Assembly (NCBI GenBank): GCA_021827865.1
Contig: JAKAUC010000009.1
Coordinates: 620,001 to 684,000, forward strand
Direction: 5' to 3'
Origin: an archaeon
Lineage (GTDB): Archaea; Thermoproteota; Nitrososphaeria; Nitrososphaerales; Gagatemarchaeaceae
DNA length: 64,000 nucleotides
Within the stretch, counting starts at the first letter, position 1; the number at the start of each line of letters is the position of its first letter. The notes beneath the pieces are model-generated. The model was not told the origin of the DNA. It ran no database searches and saw only the letters and a program-made list of their open reading frames with translations. Both the position numbers and the translations under genes were made by a program. This document shows positions 24,090-31,362 of this stretch, piece by piece.

Positions 24090-25031
24090 TTAGGCCTTGA
24101 TACCGGTTGTGACGAAGTGGATTCCAGCTTCGACTGTCGCATCCTTTCCCATTGCCCTTTGGCTTGTCACCCTGCTGTAATAAGCGACCTTCAACCTGTT
24201 GAGCTCGATGATTTCTTTCCAGGCCATGCCACCCGCCGTTAGAACGCGCTCGTTCTTTTCGATGAATGCTTTCTTTCCCCTCTCGCCGGCGATCTTGTCT
24301 ACCTTCGAGAGTAGTTGCTTCGGATACTGGAGATACCAGAGTTTGAGTACGCCGCGGCTGTGGTCAGAAGGGAAGCGGTCGTCAGAGCGCAGCCTCGCAT
24401 CTGTGATACCATCCAGCCGAACCTGAGACAGTCCGAGCTCCTTGAACAGAGAGGGGATCTTGTACCCTATGCTTCTATCATAGCCGTAGACCTTCTTGTA
24501 GCCTTTCAGCATGGCAGATGTGCTCTTTGCATAGAGTTCGGTCAACCTTGGGTCGTCGGGGAACCACCCCACCGATGTGTCGATCGAGCCTTCGACTGCA
24601 GCTACTAACCCGCCCCTTTTGCAGATGCGGATCATTTCCTTCAGGACATTGGCCCTGTCATTTTCGGTCATAAGCCACAGGAGGGCCTGGCATACCACTC
24701 TGTCCGCGTATTCGTCAGGCAACTGGATATTCTTCGCGTCGCCCTCCATGAACTCAAGCCGTGGGGAAAGGCCCGACGCCGATGCGAGCCTCCTCGCGGC
24801 CGCCAGAAGCTTCGAGTCCCTGTCGATACCTATGATTCTGCCACCCCATTTCCAGTCGAGCTTCTCAGCGAGAATTCTACTGAACGCGCCTGTCCCGCAT
24901 CCCACGTCTACAATCAGCTGGTCAGGCTTGAGCCTCAGGGCGGCGTACAGTAGTTCCTTGTATTCGTCTCTCCATGAATGTCGTCGGACCTCTTCCAAGC
25001 CCTTGGCGGAAAAACGGAGCCGCCTCACCAA
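24090..25031 (-). CDS. Class I SAM-dependent methyltransferase
   Basis: 313 residues with the SAM-binding motif VDVGCGTGAFS at about 41-51, an acidic IGIDRD strand end at about 68-73, and the post-II motif LEFMEGDAKNIQLP. The C-terminal 120 residues are helical and specific to this protein. Substrate cannot be predicted; proteins of this form act on small molecules, lipids or proteins. It is convergent with the YcaQ-like gene (158 bases between) inside the island. Confidence 0.8.
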   Translation of the reverse strand: MVRRLRFSAKGLEEVRRHSWRDEYKELLYAALRLKPDQLIVDVGCGTGAFSRILAEKLDWKWGGRIIGIDRDSKLLAAARRLASASGLSPRLEFMEGDAKNIQLPDEYADRVVCQALLWLMTENDRANVLKEMIRICKRGGLVAAVEGSIDTSVGWFPDDPRLTELYAKSTSAMLKGYKKVYGYDRSIGYKIPSLFKELGLSQVRLDGITDARLRSDDRFPSDHSRGVLKLWYLQYPKQLLSKVDKIAGERGKKAFIEKNERVLTAGGMAWKEIIELNRLKVAYYSRVTSQRAMGKDATVEAGIHFVTTGIKA

Positions 25032-25220
25032 CAGACCGCGTAGTCATTTCGGGATGATAAAAGCCATACACGTGGTCCATCATGCCTCCGCAGGGATGGC
25101 CCATGCCCTTTCGCACACCTCTGTGGGCGATCATACACTCTGCGCAGGATAACTCGCACTCATTTCGGCAAGGACCCGAAACTGGAACCGAGCCGCCAAG
25201 ATCGATGAACCCACCTTCTG

Positions 25221-25937
25221 TTATGGGGACATATCAGGCCGGACGGCCCCCGCGAGACTCCCTTCGAGCTCCGGGAAGGGCCTGTTGGCGAACTTGTAGA
25301 CCACAGCGAACCAAAAGACGAACAACGGTATCAGCACGAGGTCGCTCAGCTCCCCAAGGGAGAAGACATCCCAAATAAGCTCGCCGAACCAGAGAACAGC
25401 GAAGGAGAGCAGTATCGACGAGACGGCGACCTTCATGATTGCCTGCTTGACCTTCCTTACCTGGGTGCGAAGGATGTAAGTGGCGGCGACCACAATAGCG
25501 ACTCCGACCGCCAACCCTCCCACGGCCGCGTTGAATCCAGATGGCAGCAGCCCCACGAGCACTATGGCCGCCTCGAACGCCTCGATCGCGCCGACCGAAA
25601 AGCCGGTTATCAGGAGTCCCTTCTCGAAGGTGTCGGTCTTGGTGCTCCCTTTCCTAGAGAAGTAGACGGAGCGCCTCGCGCTCTTGACGAGCCGCTGCCC
25701 GAAGTACGCGAGCAAGACGCCGCCGACGAGCAGCACATACACCCTGGGAAGCAGGCCGATGGCAGCACCCGCCAGCACCGTCGGTGCCAGGACCACGACA
25801 GTCCCCAGCGCGACGTAGAGGAATGCGGCGTAGCTCTTAGAATCAGCATACAAGGCAAGCCCCACGGCCGCCGCTTCGGTCAATTCCAGGGTTGTTATCC
25901 CGAGGGCGGCCAGAAAGATTGCAACGTCGAAGGACAA
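25221..25937 (-). CDS. Multi-span membrane protein with paired E-x-x-E motifs
   Basis: 238 residues with about seven hydrophobic helices. Two internally similar segments carry acidic pairs within membrane: TTLELTEAAAVGLALY (about 15-30) and VGAIEAFEAAIVLVG (about 115-129). Such intramembrane E-x-x-E repeats occur in cation transporters, and the protein resembles the uncharacterised COG4280 family. Transport of a metal ion is plausible but not shown. Transcribed leftward in the island, 189 bases from the methyltransferase gene. Confidence 0.6.
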   Translation of the reverse strand: MSFDVAIFLAALGITTLELTEAAAVGLALYADSKSYAAFLYVALGTVVVLAPTVLAGAAIGLLPRVYVLLVGGVLLAYFGQRLVKSARRSVYFSRKGSTKTDTFEKGLLITGFSVGAIEAFEAAIVLVGLLPSGFNAAVGGLAVGVAIVVAATYILRTQVRKVKQAIMKVAVSSILLSFAVLWFGELIWDVFSLGELSDLVLIPLFVFWFAVVYKFANRPFPELEGSLAGAVRPDMSP

Positions 25938-26381
25938 TCGAATTCTCTCACATGAGAGGGTGTTTAAACGAAACGGCCCAGTCGGTATTGGGAAACTCTG
26001 CTGTCACGTTTGGCGATGCGCTGCGGCAAGGCTTCGGTTCGCAAGGCCAGTCTCAGAGAGGCCCGAGTGATATTTACCCACCTTGCGAAGAGCACTCAAG
26101 ACGATTCGAAGTTCCGCCAGGTGCGGCAGATCCTGGAAGTACCAGACCAGGATGGGATTATACTCATGCCTCGGTTAATTAACTGCATTCCTTCAGCCCA
26201 TTAGACACCTTTAGCATAGGAGCGAATCCAGGGTAGGCCTCAGCCCGGTACACCATTCGGCGTCGACCGTCGCCGCTCGCGATTAGCTTGGAATGAACTC
26301 CGTCTAACTAAAGAAGCTTGTCCCTGCCTATTTGACAGGGAAGTCGCAATCCAGCAATCCTGTCAGAAAGACAGTTGGGGT
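25938..26381. other. Gene-free island stretch with repeat copy B
   Basis: 444 bases, AT-richer than its surroundings (for example CGGTTAATTAACTGCATTC near 26172). It contains repeat copy B. Short open frames here lack homology, start signals and codon bias; I see no gene. Confidence 0.55.
26238..26305 (+). repeat. Attachment-like repeat, copy B
   Basis: The core 26265-26305 matches copy A in 37 of 41 positions. Upstream, GGTACACCATTCGGCGTC aligns with the tRNA-Asn anticodon 3' side (ACCAATTGGCCGTC) if about 11 bases of the T loop are deleted. It is the best candidate for the distal attachment site of one integration. Confidence 0.6.
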
Positions 26382-26888
26382 TCATTCTATGATAGCGTTC
26401 AACTTCAGCTCCACACTCCGGGAGAGTGTATCTCCCACGGGTGATGCGGTCTCGCAAAGCTTAACCAAGTCTTCAAGTTGCGCCTTCGTAGCGTTCTTCG
26501 CTTTTATCCTGACTGTGTAGCTGACCTGCGTGTACCCCGGTCTCGGCTCCGATGCTATCCCCAAGTACCTCGCTTGGTTAAAGCCGCCTTCTCCCTCCAC
26601 AGAAAGCTTCTCGAGTTCGATCCCTCGGAGCGTCGCGTGAGTGGCGATTACGTCCAGTTCGCAAGCAAGTAAGCTTGCGAGGGTAATCGACATAGCTCCG
26701 AAATCGCCCTCTCCACCGACGAATATCTCCTTGCCTGAGTCTGAATAGACCCGTGCTCGGGTTCCACCAACCCATTCGGCTTTCAGGGTTCTGCGGACGT
26801 TGCACCTCTCTGGGTTGGCTTTCTTGTCGGCGACGTAATCCGTGAGTTCTTTGACATTGACCGCATTCAGGTTCTGTTGCAGGTCCAT
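26382..26888 (-). CDS. OsmC/Ohr-family protein
   Basis: 168-residue protein of the OsmC fold, whose members reduce organic hydroperoxides with a Cys pair. I start it at ATG 26888 (MDLQQNLNAVNVKELTDYV), the normal family N-terminus; the frame is open further upstream but that part looks non-coding. The first conserved Cys is in LASLLACELDVIATHAT. At the second site the usual Cys-Pro-Val reads SPV (ETASPVGDTLSRS), with a different Cys four residues earlier, as in subfamilies without proven peroxidase activity. It lies between repeat copies B and C. Confidence 0.8.
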   Translation of the reverse strand: MDLQQNLNAVNVKELTDYVADKKANPERCNVRRTLKAEWVGGTRARVYSDSGKEIFVGGEGDFGAMSITLASLLACELDVIATHATLRGIELEKLSVEGEGGFNQARYLGIASEPRPGYTQVSYTVRIKAKNATKAQLEDLVKLCETASPVGDTLSRSVELKLNAIIE

Positions 26889-27084
26889 TTCGAGGCATCT
26901 GCTTGTACTTAGACTTTGTACCACTGTGCCTGCGAAGAGCGAATGGTCGTGAGAGCCCCTTTCCTTGTGCTGGAAGAGATCCTCCCTCGAAAACAGACTG
27001 TGCCACGCCCTCACCTAGTAATACGAAGATACGGGGGCCCGTCACTTGGGGGTGTTGGATGGCTGCGACTTGACCCATGATTCT

Positions 27085-27114
27085 GGGTAGATTCTGGCCC
27101 GGTATACCATTCAG
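27085..27114 (+). repeat. Attachment-like repeat, weak copy C
   Basis: GGGTAG-6 bases-GCCCGGTATACCATTCAG matches the stretch just upstream of copy B core (GGGTAG...GCCCGGTACACCATTCGG). The tRNA-end core itself is missing. Confidence 0.45.
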
Positions 27115-27170
27115 AAGACGGCCCAAACGACAAGGGCGAAATCGCAGTTCGCAATACGATTATCGAGATT

Positions 27171-27515
27171 GTGGTGAGTGACCTGCCGATGTCAAGGCAG
27201 TGGTATGCGCGCTTGTTCGGGAAGAAGGGACCTGATTTGGAGCCCTTCCCTGGCAATGTCGAGTACAAGATTGGAGGAGCATGGGTTCAAATCACAAAGG
27301 GCGAAGTAAAGCCGTCAAGCTGGAATCTCCAAATCGAGGTCGCGGACCTTGCGCGTGAGCGAGAGCGGCTGCGCAACTCGAAAATCGACGCGACCGAGAT
27401 CAAGAGCGTCCCCAACGTAATCAGCTTCTTCGACTTGAAGGATCCAGACGGGAACAAGATGAGATGGTTCCAGATCCTGACCTCTGACCCAAAGGTAACC
27501 GGGAAACGCGCCTAG
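27171..27515 (+). CDS. VOC (glyoxalase-fold) protein, possibly 5'-truncated
   Basis: 114-residue single VOC module with one beta-alpha-beta-beta-beta set before WNLQIEVADLARERERL and the closing FFDLKDPDGNKMRWFQIL strand. VOC proteins bind metals and act in diverse reactions, so none is assigned. The first start is GTG 27171, inside strand 1; the frame is open back to 27081 (encoding NTIIEI just upstream) with no ATG, GTG or TTG. Repeat copy C lies at the 5' edge, so the gene may have lost its start by recombination. Confidence 0.65.
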   Translation: MVSDLPMSRQWYARLFGKKGPDLEPFPGNVEYKIGGAWVQITKGEVKPSSWNLQIEVADLARERERLRNSKIDATEIKSVPNVISFFDLKDPDGNKMRWFQILTSDPKVTGKRA

Positions 27516-27909
27516 GGCCATAAGCGAAAATCGCCTGGCGGGAGCGTAGGGACTTCTTTCCGACTCCCTGGGAAAGTTACGACTTCGGGTTCTCACCATG
27601 GCAGACTTGAGAATAGGCACCGACTCGGTGTACCAGGCCGCGTAGACCGTCGCTGTCTGGCGACAGGCCCGGAGCGAATTCCGCTCCCGGCAGCGACCCT
27701 GCGGACACCCCTAGCCCATGCGCTCCATCCCAGGTTTCAGGCAGCCCTTCCACAGCCGGGGCGATGCCCGACGGGGACGGCCATACGAAAACCGTAAAAT
27801 CGCAACTCCCGAGCCGGGACCCACGCAAGAGCCCATTCCCTTCAGGCACTCCGGGACCAAGAAGGTCCGTAGGCACACGAGGACCCTCGGGTTCCTATTC
27901 TACCAGTCG
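27516..27909. other. Intergenic stretch with repeat copy D
   Basis: 394 bases containing repeat copy D. An open frame continuous with the next gene begins at 27718, but its 64 extra residues are Arg/Pro-rich and precede the normal start of a channel protein, so I read them as untranslated. Confidence 0.5.
27620..27686 (+). repeat. Attachment-like repeat, copy D
   Basis: CTCGGTGTACCAGGCCGCGT followed by AGACCGTCGC and GGAGCGAATTCCGCTC aligns with copy B along about 65 bases, with scattered changes. It marks the right limit of the island. Confidence 0.55.
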
Positions 27910-28911
27910 ATGTATGCACCCACCTACCTCCTGAAGGCGCTCTACAGGCAGCTAATCATACTCGGAGGGATGTTCGGTCTCGGGGCAGCGGTGTTCTCAT
28001 ACTACAACGGCCTCCCGCCCCTGGGTGCCCTCCTCGCTTCCGTGTCGACGATTACCACCATCGGAATCTACGTCCCCAACAACGGGAACTTCTTCACGAT
28101 CAACCAGACTGAGGAAGTCCTCCTCATCGTGATGATTGTCGTCTCGGTCGGGGCAGCCGCGTCGCTTCTACAGGGGACGGTGAACGCGGTGGTCAACGGG
28201 GACCTCGCCAGAGGGCAGGCGGAGAAGCGCCTCATCAAGAGAATGAAGAAGCATGTGATCATATTCGGGTACACCCACCTCGGAAGGTACGTCGCGGACA
28301 AGCTCGGTGAGCTCGAGGTCGACTATGTGGTGATAACCCATGACCCAGCCACCCACGACACCCTTGTCAAGAAGAAGGCCCAGGTGGTGCTGCAGCTTGA
28401 GAACAGGCCAGTAGTCGCGCTGAAGGAGGCTGGGATCGACGAAGCGTCCACCCTGATCGCGGCCCACGAGAAGGACCCGGAGAACATCCTCACGATGCTC
28501 AGCGCGCGGAGGTTGAGGCCCGACATCAGAATAATCTCCGTGGTTCACGACGAGCAACTCACGGAGACGGCCAAGAACGCGGGAGCAGACGTAGTGGTCC
28601 CCTCTTCCATCTCCGTGGGGCACTTGCTTGCACTCTCGGCCGTCACCCGGGACCTGGTCGGGATAGTCTTCTCAGAGAGGGTCGGGACGAAGGAGATAGC
28701 CCAGTTCTCTGTCTTCAAGACGTCGAAGCTTATCGGGAAGAAGCTGCCGGAGCTGACGAAGCTCGCCCACGTCATAGGGCTCGTGAGGGGAGGAGAGTTG
28801 ATCCAGAACGTGTTCGACCCTAGCCTGACCATCAAAGAGGAAGACACCCTCCTACTCTTCGGGGACCCGGCAGGACTCCATGAGCTGGAAGCAGAAGCAG
28901 AGGCCCTCTAG
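27910..28911 (+). CDS. K+ channel-like protein with RCK (TrkA-N/TrkA-C) domains
   Basis: 333 residues from ATG 27910. Two membrane helices (about 12-32 and 66-86) flank a pore loop reading STITTIGIYVPNN; the usual potassium filter T-x-G-Y-G-D is altered to TIGIYV. A cytoplasmic TrkA-N Rossmann domain begins at HVIIFGYTHLGRYVADKL (about 117), with the middle Gly of G-x-G-x-x-G replaced by Thr, and a TrkA-C domain ends the protein. The layout is that of MthK-type ligand-gated channels; ion selectivity is uncertain because of the filter. It lies just outside the island and converges on ino1. Confidence 0.82.
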   Translation: MYAPTYLLKALYRQLIILGGMFGLGAAVFSYYNGLPPLGALLASVSTITTIGIYVPNNGNFFTINQTEEVLLIVMIVVSVGAAASLLQGTVNAVVNGDLARGQAEKRLIKRMKKHVIIFGYTHLGRYVADKLGELEVDYVVITHDPATHDTLVKKKAQVVLQLENRPVVALKEAGIDEASTLIAAHEKDPENILTMLSARRLRPDIRIISVVHDEQLTETAKNAGADVVVPSSISVGHLLALSAVTRDLVGIVFSERVGTKEIAQFSVFKTSKLIGKKLPELTKLAHVIGLVRGGELIQNVFDPSLTIKEEDTLLLFGDPAGLHELEAEAEAL

Positions 28912-28932
28912 AGGGCGAATGAAGGGCGCGCG

Positions 28933-29973
28933 TCAGCGGACGTAGAGGGCAGAGAACTTCGTGAACGCATCTTCGAAGCGCATGAGCTTCGGCGGGGACT
29001 TGAACCCGTAGGCGCAGATCTCCCCGACCGTCCCGAGCTTCCCGACCTTCATGCACCTGTACGTCGCCCGTATGACGTCGAAGAGGACGTTCCCGGCGTT
29101 CGCCCCGTCAGAGGACCGTAGGTACACATCGACGGTCAGCCCGCTCCCCATGAAGGTGCTCCCCTGGAACCAGAAGTAGCTCGTCCTATCGTTGCCCATG
29201 TAGTCGACGTAGTCTGTGGTCCCCGCGATCGTCTCGAACTTGTATGGGACCTCTTCGGCCACGGAAGACGTCTTCACCCCTCTCTTGGCCATCTTGATCC
29301 CCTCGTCGATGGTGTTCAAGGTCTCAGAGCCCCCTCCCACGTCGAGCTGGTAGCTCTTCGAGACTTTGATGCCCCGCTTCACCATCAAGCCAAGGAGACC
29401 TTTGTGGAATATGGTGCCGCCGAACTGGCTCATCAGGTCGTCACCCACGAGGGGGAGCTGGGCCCTCTGGAAGTCGGCGACCAGCTTGTTGTTCTTCAGG
29501 GCCAGGCTCGGGGTGCAGTTGATGAAGCCGCAGCCTGCGCGCAACGCTACCCTGGCGTACTCCTCCGTAGAGGTGTTGCACCCTGAGGAGACCATGTTGA
29601 CGAGGAGGTCCGCTCCAGAGTCTTCAAGCGCCTTGGACACGTCGTCCGAGCCCACCTTCTCCAGCTTCACCCCGCCGAGGTGTGGCGCCACGTCCCCCCT
29701 CGAAATGCCGCCCCGGACCGTCACCCTACCTTTGGGCATTGGGAGGTACTTCTTGGCGACGTTGGGAGGAGCGAAGACGGCCTTGGAGAGCTCGAGCCCC
29801 ACCTTCCTGGAGTCGATGTCGAAGGCGGCGACCACCTGTATGTCTTTGGGCTTGAACCCGGCCACGTTCGGGTGCCATAGCCCCTTCCTCTCTTCTCCTG
29901 AGTAGTACTTCAGGCCCTGGACGAGGACGGAGGCGCAGTTTCCCACCCCGGCCAGCGCCAGCTTGATGGTCAA
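28933..29973 (-). CDS. ino1: Inositol-1-phosphate synthase
   Basis: 346-residue enzyme that converts glucose 6-phosphate to L-myo-inositol 1-phosphate with NAD+, supplying inositol for archaeal phospholipids. The N-terminal NAD motif LALAGVGNCASVLVQG, the central LVNMVSSGCNTSTEEYA and the catalytic-domain segment GGTIFHKGLLGLMVKRG followed by SYQLDVGGGSETLN are the family signatures. It follows a 69-residue membrane-protein gene by five bases, so both share a transcript. Confidence 0.95.
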   Translation of the reverse strand: MTIKLALAGVGNCASVLVQGLKYYSGEERKGLWHPNVAGFKPKDIQVVAAFDIDSRKVGLELSKAVFAPPNVAKKYLPMPKGRVTVRGGISRGDVAPHLGGVKLEKVGSDDVSKALEDSGADLLVNMVSSGCNTSTEEYARVALRAGCGFINCTPSLALKNNKLVADFQRAQLPLVGDDLMSQFGGTIFHKGLLGLMVKRGIKVSKSYQLDVGGGSETLNTIDEGIKMAKRGVKTSSVAEEVPYKFETIAGTTDYVDYMGNDRTSYFWFQGSTFMGSGLTVDVYLRSSDGANAGNVLFDVIRATYRCMKVGKLGTVGEICAYGFKSPPKLMRFEDAFTKFSALYVR

Positions 29974-29978
29974 CTAGC

Positions 29979-30188
29979 TCACTTGAACTTCGCGAATGCG
30001 GCAAAGACCCCTACGACAGAGAGGACGATGCCCAGAGAGTAGTTGATTGTGACAATCTCTGCAGCCTGCCCAGCCACCCCGGCGTTCGCATAGGTGTAAT
30101 AGATCAAGAGTATGCCGAAGGCGAAGACGACGAGGCCTATTAGCCTGACCAGGGCGTCCACCCTAGACTGCTGCGCTTCGAAGGTCAT
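29979..30188 (-). CDS. Small two-helix membrane protein upstream of ino1
   Basis: 69 residues with membrane helices at about 14-33 and 46-66 and a charged amphipathic start (EAQQSRVDALVRL). ATG 30188 lies 30 bp from a TATA-like AAAATACCC on the minus strand near 30218, so it is the leaderless first gene of the ino1 transcript. I do not recognise a family. A role in lipid or membrane function is guessed only from ino1. Confidence 0.6.
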   Translation of the reverse strand: MTFEAQQSRVDALVRLIGLVVFAFGILLIYYTYANAGVAGQAAEIVTINYSLGIVLSVVGVFAAFAKFK

Positions 30189-30246
30189 CGGTCTTTTCGG
30201 GGAGCGGGAATAGGGTATTTTAGCGATTCTTCGCTCCTGAAGTGGG

Positions 30247-31362
30247 TCAGGAGCTCTTCATCATCTCTAGCTTCTCAGGGAGGTAGGTGTCCACGATGTA
30301 GCTGAGGCCGTACCTCGCGAAGGCCTCCTGCTCGCTCTTCCTCTTGTACTTCAGGAAGGTCTCGAGCTCGTCGTGCCACATCTTCTCCGTATACCTCGGG
30401 TCGGACTTCAGCTCGTAGAGCCGCTTTATGTCGACCTCAGTCAGCTTGTCCGAGGGGAGCTTGTACTTCTGGATGTCGCTCGCGTAGACGCCAAGCCACT
30501 TGGAGTTGGGGGTGGTCAGCTCCCTCAAGTGGGCAGCGTTGGCGCTGCCGCTCTTGATGACCATGGCTATATGGGCCCCCCAGGGGTCGGCGTCGCAGAG
30601 AATCCCCACCGGGAGGCCGAGCTCCTGGTTCAGCCGCCTGATGAGGAACCGGGTGGACCTCGGGGGCTGGCCTGCGGTGTTGATCAGTATCGCCTTGTAC
30701 TTTTGGTGCACCCTCTCTTCGATGAACCTGGTGAAGAGGCCGCCCTTCTCTATGGCCAGGACTAGCTCCGCGTCGGTGTCCCTGAACTCCGCGGTTGTGA
30801 GCGCCGGTCCGATCATCACACCGTCGGGGTTCGCCGAGAGGTCCGCCGTCTTTCCCTCGTAGCCGGGGACCGTGTACTCTATGGTCATGTTCCCGAAGAT
30901 GGCGCTCCTCTCCTCAGGGTAGATGTTCATCCCCTCCCGGGCCATCTGCATCAGAACCTCCAGGTCAGTAATCAGCTCGTCTGACTCGGCCTGGTCCTGA
31001 AACTCGACATTGAACGCCTGGGCGGAGTAGAATACGTCCCTAAGGGTGGATGTGCGCTTCTCGTCCACGAGCTTCTTCGCGAAATAGGCGAGCCAGATGA
31101 GCTGCGTGAAAGGGCGTATGTGCTTTATGTTCCCCGACGACTTCTTCACCGTGGTGGCGCCGAGGATGAACTGCTGCAGCTTCTTGTCGTACACAATGTT
31201 GCGGACCGACCTGCTGGCCAGGGTCAGGCTGGGAAAGCGCCCTTCGTCCAAGTCCGTGTAGACGCTCCCGCCGAGGTCCCGGAGGAGCCCCTGGGCGACG
31301 GTCTGCCTAGACTCCGCCGAACCTGTCGATTGTTTCTTGCTCGTCCTCTTCTTGCTCGACAT
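30247..31362 (-). CDS. top6A: DNA topoisomerase VI subunit A
   Basis: 371-residue catalytic subunit (Spo11 homologue) that cleaves both DNA strands. The catalytic Tyr is residue 112 in LRDVFYSAQ; the Toprim domain has Glu 205 (LAIEKGGLF) and Asp 257/Asp 259 (LCDADPWG). I start it at ATG 31362, preceded by GGAGGGAGAAA, a good ribosome-binding site; the open frame extends further up but only inside top6B. It overlaps the end of top6B by 56 bases. Confidence 0.95.
   Translation of the reverse strand: MSSKKRTSKKQSTGSAESRQTVAQGLLRDLGGSVYTDLDEGRFPSLTLASRSVRNIVYDKKLQQFILGATTVKKSSGNIKHIRPFTQLIWLAYFAKKLVDEKRTSTLRDVFYSAQAFNVEFQDQAESDELITDLEVLMQMAREGMNIYPEERSAIFGNMTIEYTVPGYEGKTADLSANPDGVMIGPALTTAEFRDTDAELVLAIEKGGLFTRFIEERVHQKYKAILINTAGQPPRSTRFLIRRLNQELGLPVGILCDADPWGAHIAMVIKSGSANAAHLRELTTPNSKWLGVYASDIQKYKLPSDKLTEVDIKRLYELKSDPRYTEKMWHDELETFLKYKRKSEQEAFARYGLSYIVDTYLPEKLEMMKSS

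Larger units (their letters stand above)
22317..27686. mobile_element. Decayed island integrated at tRNA-Asn
   Basis: Degenerate direct copies of the tRNA-Asn 3' part and its downstream flank recur at 26238-26305 and 27620-27686, with weaker copies at 22431-22468 and 27085-27114. This is the pattern left by integrases that use tRNA 3' ends. The interval carries five unrelated genes in both orientations with long gaps and lower GC than the flanking operons. No integrase or replication gene is visible, so the element is a remnant, probably of more than one integration. Confidence 0.55.

Noticed and set aside
26010-26204. A 64-codon gene in the island gap
   Set aside because: It has no start signal or family resemblance and overlaps decayed island sequence.
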